From Rhodobacter sp. CZR27 (GTDB taxonomy: Bacteria; Pseudomonadota; Alphaproteobacteria; Rhodobacterales; Rhodobacteraceae), in NCBI RefSeq assembly GCF_002407205.1, contig NZ_CP023548.1, positions 1-64,000 on the forward strand: DNA of 64,000 nt. The letters run 5' to 3'. The position numbers and the translations under genes were made by a program. Shown here piece by piece: positions 37,284 to 45,860 of this stretch. The notes under the pieces are model-generated. The model had not been told where the DNA came from, made no database searches, and was given only the letters and a program-made list of their open reading frames with translations. Position 1 is the stretch's first letter. The number at the start of each line of letters is the position of its first letter.

Positions 37284-38522
37284 ATGACCAAAGCCCCGCT
37301 CTTCACGCCCGTCCTGATCGCGGGCTGCATCATCCTCATGCTGGGCTTCGCGATCCGGGCGAGCTTCGGCGTGTTCCAGATCCCGATCGCCGAGGAATTC
37401 GGCTGGCTGCGGTCGGATTTCTCGATGGCGATCGCGATCCAGAACCTCGCCTGGGGCATCGGGCAGCCGATCTTCGGCATGCTGGCCGAGAAGTTCGGCG
37501 ACCGCCGGGCGATCATCCTCGGCGCGCTGATGTATGCGGCGGGGCTGGTGCTTTCGAGCTTCGCCGTCACCCCGCTCCAGCACCAGCTGCTCGAGGTGCT
37601 GGTGGGCTTCGGCATCGCGGGCACCGGCTTCGGGGTGATCCTTGCGGTGGTCGGCCGCGCGGCGGCGCCCGAGCATCGCTCGCTCGCGCTGGGGGTCGCC
37701 ACGGCGGCGGGGTCGGCCGGGCAGGTCTTCGGCGCGCCCGCGGCCGAGATCCTGCTGGGGTTCTATTCCTGGCAGGTGGTGTTCGTGATCTTCGCCGCCG
37801 TGATCCTTGCCGCGCTCTTCGCGCTGCCCTTCATGCGCGCGCCGGTGACGGCCACGAAGGCCGAGCTGGAGGAGTCGCTCGGCACCGTGCTGCGCCGGGC
37901 GTTCCGCGATCCGTCCTACACGCTGATCTTCGTGGGCTTCTTCTCCTGCGGCTACCAGCTGGCCTTCATCACGGCGCATTTCCCGGCCTTCGTGACCGAG
38001 ATGTGCGGCGCGATCGACCCGAGGGGGCCGCTCGCCGCGCTGGGCATCACCACGACATCGGCGCTGGGCGCGGTGGCAATCTCGCTGATCGGACTGGCGA
38101 ACATCGTGGGCACGGTGACGGCCGGGTGGCTGGGCAAGCGCTATTCCAAGAAATACCTGCTTGCGGCGATCTATGCCGGGCGGACGCTGGCGGCGGCGCT
38201 GTTCATCATGCTGCCGATGACGCCCGCCTCGGTCCTGATCTTCTCGCTGTCGATGGGGGCCTTGTGGCTGGCCACCGTGCCGCTGACCAGCGGGCTTGTC
38301 GCGCATCTTTATGGCCTGCGCTACATGGGCACGCTTTACGGCTTCGTCTTCCTCAGCCACCAGCTTGGCAGCTTCATGGGCGTCTGGCTGGGCGGGCGGA
38401 TGTATGACCTGACCGGCGGCTACACGATGGTTTGGTGGATCGGTGTGGGCGTCGGCGCCTTCTCGGCCATCGTCCACCTGCCGATCCGCGAGGATCGCGG
38501 CGGCGCGCTGCAAGCGGCCTGA
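37284..38522 (+). CDS. MFS transporter
   Basis: A 412-aa polytopic membrane protein with about twelve hydrophobic segments. FGVFQIPIAEEFGWLRSDFS and the loop GMLAEKFGDRRAIILGALMY (the MFS motif A region) place it in the major facilitator superfamily, near the oxalate/formate and monocarboxylate branch. No substrate can be read from the sequence. It is followed 102 bp later by a second MFS gene, with a hairpin between, so the two are probably separate units. Confidence 0.88.
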   Translation: MTKAPLFTPVLIAGCIILMLGFAIRASFGVFQIPIAEEFGWLRSDFSMAIAIQNLAWGIGQPIFGMLAEKFGDRRAIILGALMYAAGLVLSSFAVTPLQHQLLEVLVGFGIAGTGFGVILAVVGRAAAPEHRSLALGVATAAGSAGQVFGAPAAEILLGFYSWQVVFVIFAAVILAALFALPFMRAPVTATKAELEESLGTVLRRAFRDPSYTLIFVGFFSCGYQLAFITAHFPAFVTEMCGAIDPRGPLAALGITTTSALGAVAISLIGLANIVGTVTAGWLGKRYSKKYLLAAIYAGRTLAAALFIMLPMTPASVLIFSLSMGALWLATVPLTSGLVAHLYGLRYMGTLYGFVFLSHQLGSFMGVWLGGRMYDLTGGYTMVWWIGVGVGAFSAIVHLPIREDRGGALQAA

Positions 38523-38545
38523 CCGTTCACGAAGCGCGAAATGAG

Positions 38546-38562
38546 CGGGCGTTCCACGCCCG
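38546..38562 (+). terminator. Hairpin after the first MFS gene
   Basis: CGGGCG (38546-38551) and CGCCCG (38557-38562) form a 6-bp stem around TTCCA. A second small GC hairpin follows within 20 bp. There is no T-run. Confidence 0.35.
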
Positions 38563-38624
38563 ACCGGCCTTGCCCCCGCAAGGGGCATGGCTATACCTCG
38601 ACAGCCTTTTGAGGAGGAGACGCG

Positions 38625-39797
38625 ATGCGTGCCGGGATAGCCTGTCTCGTATTGGCCTATGTGCTGAGCCAGTTCTACCGTGCCTTCCTGGCGGTGATGA
38701 CCCCGGTGCTGAAGGCCGAGCTGGGCATCACCTCCGAGGATCTGGCGGCGGCCTCGGGCATCTGGTTCCTGGCCTTCGCGCTGATGCAGTTCCCGGTCGG
38801 CTGGGCGCTGGACCGGATCGGGCCACGGCTGACCTCGATGGCGCTGCTGTCGCTGGGCGGCGCCGGGGGCGCAACGGTCTTCGCGCTGGCCGAGGGGCCG
38901 GTCGCGATCATGGTGGCGATGGGCCTGATCGGCATCGGCTGCTCGCCCGTGCTGATGGCGAGCTACTACATCTTCGCGCGGTCCTTCCCGCCGGCGGTGT
39001 TCGGCACGCTGGCCGGTGCGGTGGTGGGCATCGGCAGCCTCGGCAACATCGCGGGCTCGCTGCCGCTGGCCTGGGCGGTGGATGCCTTCGGCTGGCGCGA
39101 GACGCTGTTCGCACTGGCTGCGGTGACGCTGGCGGTGGCCGCCGCCATCGGCCTAATGGTGCGCGATCCCGCCCGGGTCGAGGGGGAGGCGAAGGGCTCG
39201 GTCCTCGACCTGCTGAAGATGCCGCTGCTCTGGCCGGTGCTGATCATGATGGTGGTCTGCTACGCCCCTGCCGCGGGGCTGCGCGGGCTGTGGATCGGCC
39301 CCTACTACGCCGATGTCTTCGATGCCTCGGCAGGACAGATCGGCACGGCGACGCTGGTGATGGGGCTGGCCATGGTGGCGGGCAGCTTCGCCTACGGGCC
39401 GCTCGACCGGCTGCTCGGCACAAGGAAGGGCCTGATCCTGGGCGGCAACCTGATCGTCGGCCTCTGCCTTCTGGCGCTTTGGGCCATGCCCACGGCCAAC
39501 GGCTGGACGGCGCTGGCGCTGTTCGCGGGGATCGGCCTCTTCGGCGCCTCGTTCCCGATGGTGATCGCCCATGGCCGGGCCTTCGTGCCGCCGCACCTGC
39601 TGGGGCGCGGGGTGACGCTGCTCAACTTCTTCGGCATCGCGTCGCCCGGCCTGATGCAGTTCGCGACCGGCAGGTTGCATGCCTCGGTGGCGCCCACCCC
39701 GCCCGAGGCGCCCTATGCGGCGCTGTTCCTGTTCTTCGCGCTGTTCGTGCTGGCGGGCTGCGCCGTCTATGCCTTCAGCCGCGACCGGACGGACTGA
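38625..39797 (+). CDS. MFS transporter
   Basis: A 390-aa polytopic protein starting MRAGIACLVLAYVLSQFYRA, with GGAGGAG upstream. The motif A region reads FPVGWALDRIGPRLTSMALL. It is of the same superfamily as the preceding gene but not closely similar. About twelve hydrophobic segments are visible. The next gene, an LPS core glycosyltransferase, begins 48 bp later. That spacing allows cotranscription, but a link in function is only a guess. Confidence 0.87.
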   Translation: MRAGIACLVLAYVLSQFYRAFLAVMTPVLKAELGITSEDLAAASGIWFLAFALMQFPVGWALDRIGPRLTSMALLSLGGAGGATVFALAEGPVAIMVAMGLIGIGCSPVLMASYYIFARSFPPAVFGTLAGAVVGIGSLGNIAGSLPLAWAVDAFGWRETLFALAAVTLAVAAAIGLMVRDPARVEGEAKGSVLDLLKMPLLWPVLIMMVVCYAPAAGLRGLWIGPYYADVFDASAGQIGTATLVMGLAMVAGSFAYGPLDRLLGTRKGLILGGNLIVGLCLLALWAMPTANGWTALALFAGIGLFGASFPMVIAHGRAFVPPHLLGRGVTLLNFFGIASPGLMQFATGRLHASVAPTPPEAPYAALFLFFALFVLAGCAVYAFSRDRTD

Positions 39798-39845
39798 CTT
39801 CCCGCCCGCATCCATCTGCGCTAACCAAGGCGCGGGGGGTAGGCC

Positions 39846-40880
39846 ATGTCAGTCAATGTCGCCGGGATCGAGGTCATCGCGCCGAACCTCAAGCGCCGCC
39901 TGTCGGGGGTGACGGCCACGATCGCGCGGCTGGTTCCGGTTCAGGCGCGGATGATCGGCATTGCCGCGACCGGCCCCGGCCTGCCCGACAGCCTGCCTCA
40001 CCTGCCGCTGTGGCGCCTGCCGCTTTTGCAGCGCGACCGCTGGCGGGTCTGGCACGCGCGGCGCAACACCGAGATGCTGATGGGGCTGGTGCTGCGCCAC
40101 GTCTTCCGGCGGCGGCTGAAGCTCCTGTTCACCTCGGCCTCGCAGCGCAGGCATACCGGTTATACCCGCTGGTTGATCGGTCGGATGGATGAGGTGGTCG
40201 CGACCTCGCGCCGGACGGCGCGCTATCTGGAGCGGCCTGCAGAGGTGATCCTGCACGGCATCGACACCGAGAGCTTCCGCCCTGGCGACCGGGCCGAGGT
40301 CCGGGCCCGGCTGGGCCTGCCGCAGGCGGTGCTGGTCGGCTGCTACGGCCGGATCCGGGCGCAGAAGGGCACGGATGTCTTCGTCCACGCCATGATGCGC
40401 CTGCTGCCCACGCGCCCCGGCGTGGCGGCGGTGGTGATGGGCCGCGCGGTGGGCGAGCATCAGGCCTTCCTCGACGCGCTGAAGGCCGAGATCGCGCAGG
40501 CGGGGCTGGCCGATCGCATCCTGTTCCTCCCCGAAGTCACCGTGGACCGGATGCCCGACTGGTATCGCGCGCTCGACCTCTACGTGGCGCCGCAGCGGTG
40601 GGAGGGGTTCGGGCTGACCCCGCTGGAAGCCATGGCCTGCGGCGTGCCGGTGGTGGCCACCCGGGTCGGCGCCTTCGAGGAACTGGTGGATGACGCGACG
40701 GGCCTGCTGATCCCGCCTGGCGACGTCGAGGCGATGGCCGAAGCGGTGGCGCCGCTGCTGGATGACGCCTCCTTGCGCGCCCGCATGGCCGAGGCCGCCC
40801 GCGCCCGAACGCTGGCGGGCTTCCGCATCGAGGACGAGGCCGCGGCGCTCGTCGCCCTCTATCGGAGACTTCTCGCGTGA
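39846..40880 (+). CDS. lpcC: LpcC-type LPS core mannosyltransferase (GT4 family)
   Basis: A 344-aa GT-B glycosyltransferase. The opening VIAPNLKRRLSGVTATIARL is the mark of the LpcC branch, which adds the first mannose to Kdo in the rhizobial LPS core. The C-terminal nucleotide-sugar site is RWEGFGLTPLEAMACGVPVV with the E-x7-E pattern. It acts at the cytoplasmic face of the inner membrane. Its stop overlaps the GTG start of the GT29 gene (GTGA), so these two enzymes are made together and probably modify the same core oligosaccharide. Confidence 0.9.
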   Translation: MSVNVAGIEVIAPNLKRRLSGVTATIARLVPVQARMIGIAATGPGLPDSLPHLPLWRLPLLQRDRWRVWHARRNTEMLMGLVLRHVFRRRLKLLFTSASQRRHTGYTRWLIGRMDEVVATSRRTARYLERPAEVILHGIDTESFRPGDRAEVRARLGLPQAVLVGCYGRIRAQKGTDVFVHAMMRLLPTRPGVAAVVMGRAVGEHQAFLDALKAEIAQAGLADRILFLPEVTVDRMPDWYRALDLYVAPQRWEGFGLTPLEAMACGVPVVATRVGAFEELVDDATGLLIPPGDVEAMAEAVAPLLDDASLRARMAEAARARTLAGFRIEDEAAALVALYRRLLA

Positions 40881-41503
40881 ACCGGCTGAGCTTTCTTCTC
40901 GCCCGCACCCTGCGCCGCGAGGCGCCCCTTGCAGCCCTGTCGCTGTCTGAAGACGCGCTGCTGGCCCGCTTTGCCACCGAGCGCATCGCGCTGGTGGGCA
41001 ATGCGCGCAGCCTGTCGGGGACGAGCTTCGGCGAGGAAATCGACGCCGCGGATCTGGTGATCCGGCTGAACCGGGCGCCGATGCCCTCGGCCACCAGCCA
41101 CGGAACGCGGACCGACGCGCTGGCACTCGCCACGTCGATCAAGGCCGAGGCGCTGGAGCGGCTCTCGCCGCGCCTGACGCTCTGGATGTCGCACAAGCGG
41201 AAGCGCCTGCCGTGGCATGTCGCGATCCGGCGCGGGTTCTACCTGCACCCGCGCGAGGATCATGCCGACCTGAAGCAGCGCCTCGGCGCACCGCCTTCGA
41301 CGGGGCTGATGATGATCGACCTGCTCGCCCGCAGCCGGGCGGCCGAGGTGACCCTTTTCGGCTTCGACTTCTTCGCCAGCCTCTCGCTGACCGGCAGCCG
41401 CAGCGCGGATCGGGTGCCGCACGACTTCGCCGCCGAGGCCGCCTTTGTCCGCGACCTGTTGCAGCGCGACCCGCGCTTCGCGCTGCGTTCGGCCCAGACC
41501 TGA
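40877..41503 (+). CDS. GT29-type glycosyltransferase (sialyltransferase-like fold)
   Basis: A compact 208-aa protein. It has all three sialylmotif regions: L (37-68, VGNARSLSGTSFGEEIDAAD then VIRLNRAP), S (139-165, PPSTGLMMIDLL then VTLFGFDFF) and VS (H182 to E187, HDFAAE, an H-x4-E). The family transfers sialic acid or, in plants and some bacteria, probably Kdo, from the CMP-sugar. Coupled to lpcC by a GTGA overlap, it is likely an LPS-core enzyme, and CMP-Kdo is my guess for the donor because no sialic-acid synthesis genes are near. There is no transmembrane anchor, unlike eukaryotic members. Confidence 0.82.
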   Translation: MNRLSFLLARTLRREAPLAALSLSEDALLARFATERIALVGNARSLSGTSFGEEIDAADLVIRLNRAPMPSATSHGTRTDALALATSIKAEALERLSPRLTLWMSHKRKRLPWHVAIRRGFYLHPREDHADLKQRLGAPPSTGLMMIDLLARSRAAEVTLFGFDFFASLSLTGSRSADRVPHDFAAEAAFVRDLLQRDPRFALRSAQT

Positions 41504-41571
41504 TTCCCCTTTTACCGTGACCCCTCATGCGCTATGGGGGCGCGTCATTCCGACATCAGAAGGGGTCCCCG

Positions 41572-42594
41572 ATGGGCTACAGGGTCGTCGTCGCGGGTGC
41601 CACGGGCAACGTGGGCCGCGAAATGCTGAACATCCTCGCCGAGCGCGAGTTTCCGGTGGATGAGATTGCCGCTCTCGCGAGCCGCAAGTCGCTCGGCACC
41701 GAGGTGAGCTTTGGCGACAAGACCCTGACGACCAAGGACCTCGACACCTTCGACTTCACCGGCTGGGACATCGCGCTGTTCGCGGTGGGCTCCGAGGCCA
41801 CGAAGATCTACGCGCCCAAGGCCGCGGCCGCCGGCTGCGTGGTGATCGACAACTCATCGCTCTACCGCTACGACCCGCAGATCCCGCTGATCGTGCCGGA
41901 AGTGAATGCCGACGCGATCGAGGGCTACAAGGCGAAGAACATCATCGCCAACCCCAACTGCTCGACCGCGCAGATGGTGGTGGCGCTGAAGCCGCTGCAC
42001 GACCGCGCGAAGATCAAGCGGGTGGTGGTCTCGACCTACCAGTCGGTCTCGGGCGCCGGCAAGGCCGGCATCGACGAACTCTGGGACCAGACCAAGGGCG
42101 TCTACGTCCCCGGGCAGGAAGTGGCACCGTCGAAGTTCACCAAGCAGATCGCCTTCAACGTGATCCCGCACATCGACACCTTCATGGAGGACGGCTCCAC
42201 CAAGGAAGAGTGGAAGATGGTGGCCGAGACGAAGAAGATCCTCGACAAGAACGTCAAGGTCACCGCGACCTGCGTCCGCGTGCCGGTCTTCGTGGGCCAT
42301 TCGGAATCGATCAACATCGAGTTCGAGGATTTCCTGGACGAGGACGAGGCGCGGAGCATCCTGCGCGAGGCGCCCGGCGTGCTGGTGGTCGACAAGCGCG
42401 AGCCCGGCGGCTACATTACCCCCGTGGAATGCGTGGGAGATTACGCCACCTATGTCAGCCGCATCCGGCAGGATTCCACGATCGATAACGGCATCAATCT
42501 CTGGTGCGTGTCGGACAACCTGCGGAAGGGCGCTGCGCTCAATGCGGTGCAGATCGCCGAAGTGCTTGGCAACCGGTGCCTGAAAAAGGGATGA
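41572..42594 (+). CDS. asd: Aspartate-semialdehyde dehydrogenase
   Basis: Asd reduces aspartyl phosphate to aspartate semialdehyde, the branch point to lysine/diaminopimelate, threonine and methionine. The 340-aa protein has the NADP-binding GATGNVG at residues 9-15 and the catalytic C130 in NPNCSTAQ. GAGKAGIDEL follows. The start ATG 41572 has GAAGGGG upstream. It supplies the pathway of dapD and dapE, which lie about 11 kb to the right in this window. Confidence 0.97.
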   Translation: MGYRVVVAGATGNVGREMLNILAEREFPVDEIAALASRKSLGTEVSFGDKTLTTKDLDTFDFTGWDIALFAVGSEATKIYAPKAAAAGCVVIDNSSLYRYDPQIPLIVPEVNADAIEGYKAKNIIANPNCSTAQMVVALKPLHDRAKIKRVVVSTYQSVSGAGKAGIDELWDQTKGVYVPGQEVAPSKFTKQIAFNVIPHIDTFMEDGSTKEEWKMVAETKKILDKNVKVTATCVRVPVFVGHSESINIEFEDFLDEDEARSILREAPGVLVVDKREPGGYITPVECVGDYATYVSRIRQDSTIDNGINLWCVSDNLRKGAALNAVQIAEVLGNRCLKKG

Positions 42595-42598
42595 GTGC

Positions 42599-43195
42599 AT
42601 GGTGAAGGCAGGTTCGGCCATTGTTGCAGGGGCAGCGCTCGCGGCGCTCCTTGCGGTCGCCGGATCTGCCCAAGCCGAACAGCGCTCGTTCAGCATCTTC
42701 GCCGGGATCCTGACCGACAACACCTGGGAGGACTATTTCCTCACTCCCTGGGAAACCGATCCGCAGGACCCCGGCCTTCTGGGCATCGCCTTCACGCAAC
42801 CGCTCGGCCGCGGTTTCGACACCCGCTTCGGCGAGGTCCGCTGGGAGATCGAGTTCCAGATCGTCCGCCATGCCGGCGTGCAGTCGAACTGGGAATTCAA
42901 CCTGCCCATCGCGGCCCGGCTGATGCCGGAGAAGCCGGTCCTGGGCGTCTTCGACACGATGGCCTTCGGGATCGGCCCCTCGCATGCCGACAAGGAACCC
43001 GCGCTGGAACTGGCGCGGGGCGATGCGGCGCAGAAGGATCAGGTCTACTGGTATGCCGAGGTCGAGCGCCGCTCGCGCGAGCGTGACTGCTGCAGCTTCT
43101 TCGCCCGCATCCACCACCGCTCCGATGCCTATGGCCTCATCGGCGAGGGCGGTTCGTCGAACGGGCTGGTCGTGGGGATGCGGACGACCTTCTGA
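42599..43195 (+). CDS. Exported, outer-membrane-type protein, possibly PagL-like
   Basis: A 198-aa protein with a signal peptide (1-26, AQA|EQ) and alternating hydrophobic strands suggesting a small beta barrel. The C-terminus ends in Phe (MRTTF), as outer-membrane proteins often do. The segment FFARIHHRSDAYGLIGEGGS places a His and a Ser as in lipid A 3-O-deacylases (PagL, acyloxyacyl hydrolase-type). I do not see a convincing full match, so the deacylase call is tentative. It starts 4 bp after asd and converges on the carbonic anhydrase gene. Confidence 0.6.
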   Translation: MVKAGSAIVAGAALAALLAVAGSAQAEQRSFSIFAGILTDNTWEDYFLTPWETDPQDPGLLGIAFTQPLGRGFDTRFGEVRWEIEFQIVRHAGVQSNWEFNLPIAARLMPEKPVLGVFDTMAFGIGPSHADKEPALELARGDAAQKDQVYWYAEVERRSRERDCCSFFARIHHRSDAYGLIGEGGSSNGLVVGMRTTF

Positions 43196-43212
43196 GCCGG
43201 CGCCGGCTCAGA
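43191..43212. terminator. Palindrome spanning both stop codons of two convergent genes
   Basis: A perfect 22-bp palindrome with arms TCTGAGCCGGC and GCCGGCTCAGA. It contains the TGA of the gene on the left (43193-43195) and the stop of the carbonic anhydrase (43208-43210, complement). As RNA it makes a 9-bp stem with a GCGC loop on either strand, so it can terminate both genes. Confidence 0.65.
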
Positions 43213-43852
43213 CCGGCACGAACCCCACCGACGGCACATACTGCTCCAGCCCGCCCTCGCCGATATGGGTCCACAGGCCGTGCAGCGTAAGCAGGTCGTT
43301 CTCGACCGCCTCACGCACGAAGGGGAAGGTCATCAGGTTCGCGAGGCTCACGAGGACGGCCTCCTTCTCCAGCGCCTCGACGCGCTCCGCCTCGGGCAGG
43401 TCCTTCACCCGGTCGTAGCCGGGGCGCAGGATGTCCATCCAGCGGCCGACGAAGCTCGACCGGTCCTCGAGTTCAGGCGCCCGGCCGGAGCACATGTCGT
43501 GGCAGCCCTTCACGCCGCCGCAGTTCGAATGGCCCAGCACCACGATATGGGCCACCTTCAGGGCCGTCACCGCATATTCCACCGCGGCCGAGGTGCCGTG
43601 CGGCTCGCCATCCGGGCTGTAGGCCGGCACGAGGCTGGCGATGTTGCGGTGGATGAAGAACTCGCCCTCGTCCGCGCCGAAGATCGAGGTGACATGCACG
43701 CGCGAGTCGCAGCACGAGATCACCATGGCGCGGGGATGCTGCCCGCTTTCGGCCAGTCGCCGATACCATGCCTTGTTGTCGGCATAGGTCGTGGCCCGCC
43801 AGCCATAGAAGCGCTGGGTCAGGTAGTTCGGAAGCGGCCTCGCATTGTGCAT
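43208..43852 (-). CDS. can: Beta-class carbonic anhydrase
   Basis: A 214-aa zinc enzyme interconverting CO2 and bicarbonate, in the cytoplasm. Zinc ligands C47 and D49 are in SCCDSRV and H108 with C111 in LGHSNCGGV, followed by the ADEGEFFIHRNIAS segment typical of the clade. The ATG at 43852 (MHNARPLPNYLTQRFYGWR) has GAGGA upstream. It is a single gene with a shared terminator at its end. Confidence 0.95.
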   Translation of the reverse strand: MHNARPLPNYLTQRFYGWRATTYADNKAWYRRLAESGQHPRAMVISCCDSRVHVTSIFGADEGEFFIHRNIASLVPAYSPDGEPHGTSAAVEYAVTALKVAHIVVLGHSNCGGVKGCHDMCSGRAPELEDRSSFVGRWMDILRPGYDRVKDLPEAERVEALEKEAVLVSLANLMTFPFVREAVENDLLTLHGLWTHIGEGGLEQYVPSVGFVPV

Positions 43853-43990
43853 CGCATCATCCTCAGTCGGTCCACGCGCCTGATTAGGGCGGGACCCGGG
43901 AAAATTCGAGGGATTTCTTGTAGCACCCGAAACCTTTTCTTCAGCAGGGGAAGCCAGTCTCGGGGCGGGTGTGACAAGAGGTAGGGTAAG

Positions 43991-44374
43991 ATGACCTGCA
44001 TGATTACGGCGCTTCGGCCGGTGGACCGCGTGCGCCAGGATGCCGAGCCGATTGCCGCGATGTATCGCGAAATGGGCACGAAAGCCGCCGAGCAGATCGT
44101 GAACCGCGCGCTGGGAGAGCTTGCGCTGACGATCTCGGGCCTGTCGCAGCAGGTCCGCTCGCGCGATCTGGCCGAACTTCCGCGCCGGTTGCGGCGGCTG
44201 CAGCGGATGTCGGAGAACCTCGGGATGGTCAGTCTGGGGCTGGTCGCGGCGGATGCGCGCAGGGCCTTCGAGGTGAACGACACGACCGCCTTCTCCGCCA
44301 TCTGGGCGCGGCTGATGCGCGTGGCCGAACGGTCGCTTGCAACCGACAAGGACCTGCTCGACCAGAGGTCGTGA
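43991..44374 (+). CDS. Conserved hypothetical protein, helical
   Basis: A 127-aa protein, mostly helical by composition, with no signal peptide or membrane segment. The middle (LPRRLRRLQRMSENLGMVSL) recalls the helix of Hpt phosphotransfer domains but lacks the phosphorylated His, so a phosphorelay role is doubtful. ATG 44000 (MITALRPVD) is an alternative start. It is divergent from the carbonic anhydrase gene and precedes the M17 peptidase, with no clear operon. I do not know its function. Confidence 0.6.
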   Translation: MTCMITALRPVDRVRQDAEPIAAMYREMGTKAAEQIVNRALGELALTISGLSQQVRSRDLAELPRRLRRLQRMSENLGMVSLGLVAADARRAFEVNDTTAFSAIWARLMRVAERSLATDKDLLDQRS

Positions 44375-44477
44375 TCCGGCGACGGGGCGAATGATCCCGG
44401 CCGTGGCAACCGACGGGGTTGCGGGCACCGGGGGAACGGCTAGGCTCGCCACGATTGTCCTGCCTGCGGAACGCGCC

Positions 44478-45860
44478 ATGCCCCTTGCCTTCGCCGATCC
44501 CTCCGCGCCCTCGCGGCCCGTCCATGTCGTCGCCTCGGAGGCGCTTGCCGACTGGCGCGCCACGCAGCCCGAGCCGGTCCGGGCCTGGCTGGCCGCGACG
44601 GGGTTCGAGGCCTCGCTGGGCGAACTGCGCCTCGTGCCTTCGACCGAGGGGGGCATCGCCGCGGCCGTGGTGGGCTTCGGCACGGCGCGGTCGCGGGCGC
44701 GCAGCCGCTTCGGGCTGGCGCGGGGCCTCGCCGCCCTGCCGGAAGGCGACTGGCATCTCGAAGGCGACCTGTCGCCCGCGGAGGCCGCCGAGGCCGCGCT
44801 GGGCTGGCTGCTCTCAGGCTATGCCTTCACGCGCTACAAGGCGGCCGGTGCGGTCAAGGCCCGGCTCAAGCTGCCCGCCGGCTGCGACGGGGCGCGCCTT
44901 CTCGCCATGGCCGAGGCCGAGGTTCTGACCCGTGACCTGATCAACACGCCCGCCTCCGACATGGGGCCGCAGGAGCTGGAGCAGGCCTTCCTGGCACTCG
45001 CCGACCGCTTCGGCGCCGAGACCATGGCGATCCGCGGCGACAAGCTGATCGAGCGCAACTTCCCGATGATCCATGCCGTCGGCCGCGCCTCGCCCCGCGA
45101 ACCGCGCCTGCTCGAGATGCGCTGGGGCGAGCGGGGCCCGCGGCTGACGCTGGTCGGCAAGGGAGTCTGCTTCGACACCGGCGGCCTCGACATCAAGCCG
45201 TCCTCCGGCATGCTCTTGATGAAGAAGGACATGGGCGGCGCGGCGACGGTGATGGGGCTGGCGCAGATGATCATGGCGATAGACCTGCCGGTTCGCCTGC
45301 GCGTGCTGGTCCCGGCGGTCGAGAATGCGATCTCGGGCAATGCCATGCGGCCGCGCGACATCCTGACCTCGCGCAAGGGCTTGACGGTCGAGGTGAACAA
45401 CACCGATGCCGAGGGGCGGCTGATCCTCGCCGATGCCCTAGCGCTTGCGGATGAGGAGCGGGCCGACCTGATCGTCTCGATGGCGACTCTGACCGGCGCG
45501 GCCCGTGTCGCGGTGGGGCCGGATCTCGCGCCGTTCTACACCGACGACGAGGCGCTGGCCGCAGCACTGCAGGCCGCGGCGGCCCCGGCCTGCGATCCGG
45601 TCTGGCGGATGCCGTTCTGGGAGCCCTACGAGCCACTGATCGAGCCGGGTATCGCCGATCTCGACAACGCACCCTCCGGCGGCTTCGCGGGCTCGATCAC
45701 GGCGGCGCTGTTCCTGCGCCGCTTCGTCGCGAACCCGCGCTACATGCATTTCGACATCTATGGCCACACGCCCTCGGACGCGCCGGCGAGGCCCAAGGGC
45801 GGCGTGGGGCAGGGGGCCCGCGCGCTGTTCACCGCCCTGCCGCAGATGCTGGGGCTGTAA
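44478..45860 (+). CDS. M17 leucyl aminopeptidase family protein
   Basis: A 460-aa metallopeptidase that removes N-terminal residues from peptides. The two-metal site is seen in VGKGVCFDTGGLDIKP and MLLMKKDMGGAA, and the M17 signature is NTDAEGRLILADAL. The N-terminal macro-like domain is shortened and divergent compared with E. coli PepA, as in the PepB-like group. The start is ATG 44478 (MPLAFADPSAPSRP). It overlaps the NlpC/P60 gene by one base (TAATG), so the two are cotranslated. A joint role in recycling wall peptides is an inference. Confidence 0.87.
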   Translation: MPLAFADPSAPSRPVHVVASEALADWRATQPEPVRAWLAATGFEASLGELRLVPSTEGGIAAAVVGFGTARSRARSRFGLARGLAALPEGDWHLEGDLSPAEAAEAALGWLLSGYAFTRYKAAGAVKARLKLPAGCDGARLLAMAEAEVLTRDLINTPASDMGPQELEQAFLALADRFGAETMAIRGDKLIERNFPMIHAVGRASPREPRLLEMRWGERGPRLTLVGKGVCFDTGGLDIKPSSGMLLMKKDMGGAATVMGLAQMIMAIDLPVRLRVLVPAVENAISGNAMRPRDILTSRKGLTVEVNNTDAEGRLILADALALADEERADLIVSMATLTGAARVAVGPDLAPFYTDDEALAAALQAAAAPACDPVWRMPFWEPYEPLIEPGIADLDNAPSGGFAGSITAALFLRRFVANPRYMHFDIYGHTPSDAPARPKGGVGQGARALFTALPQMLGL

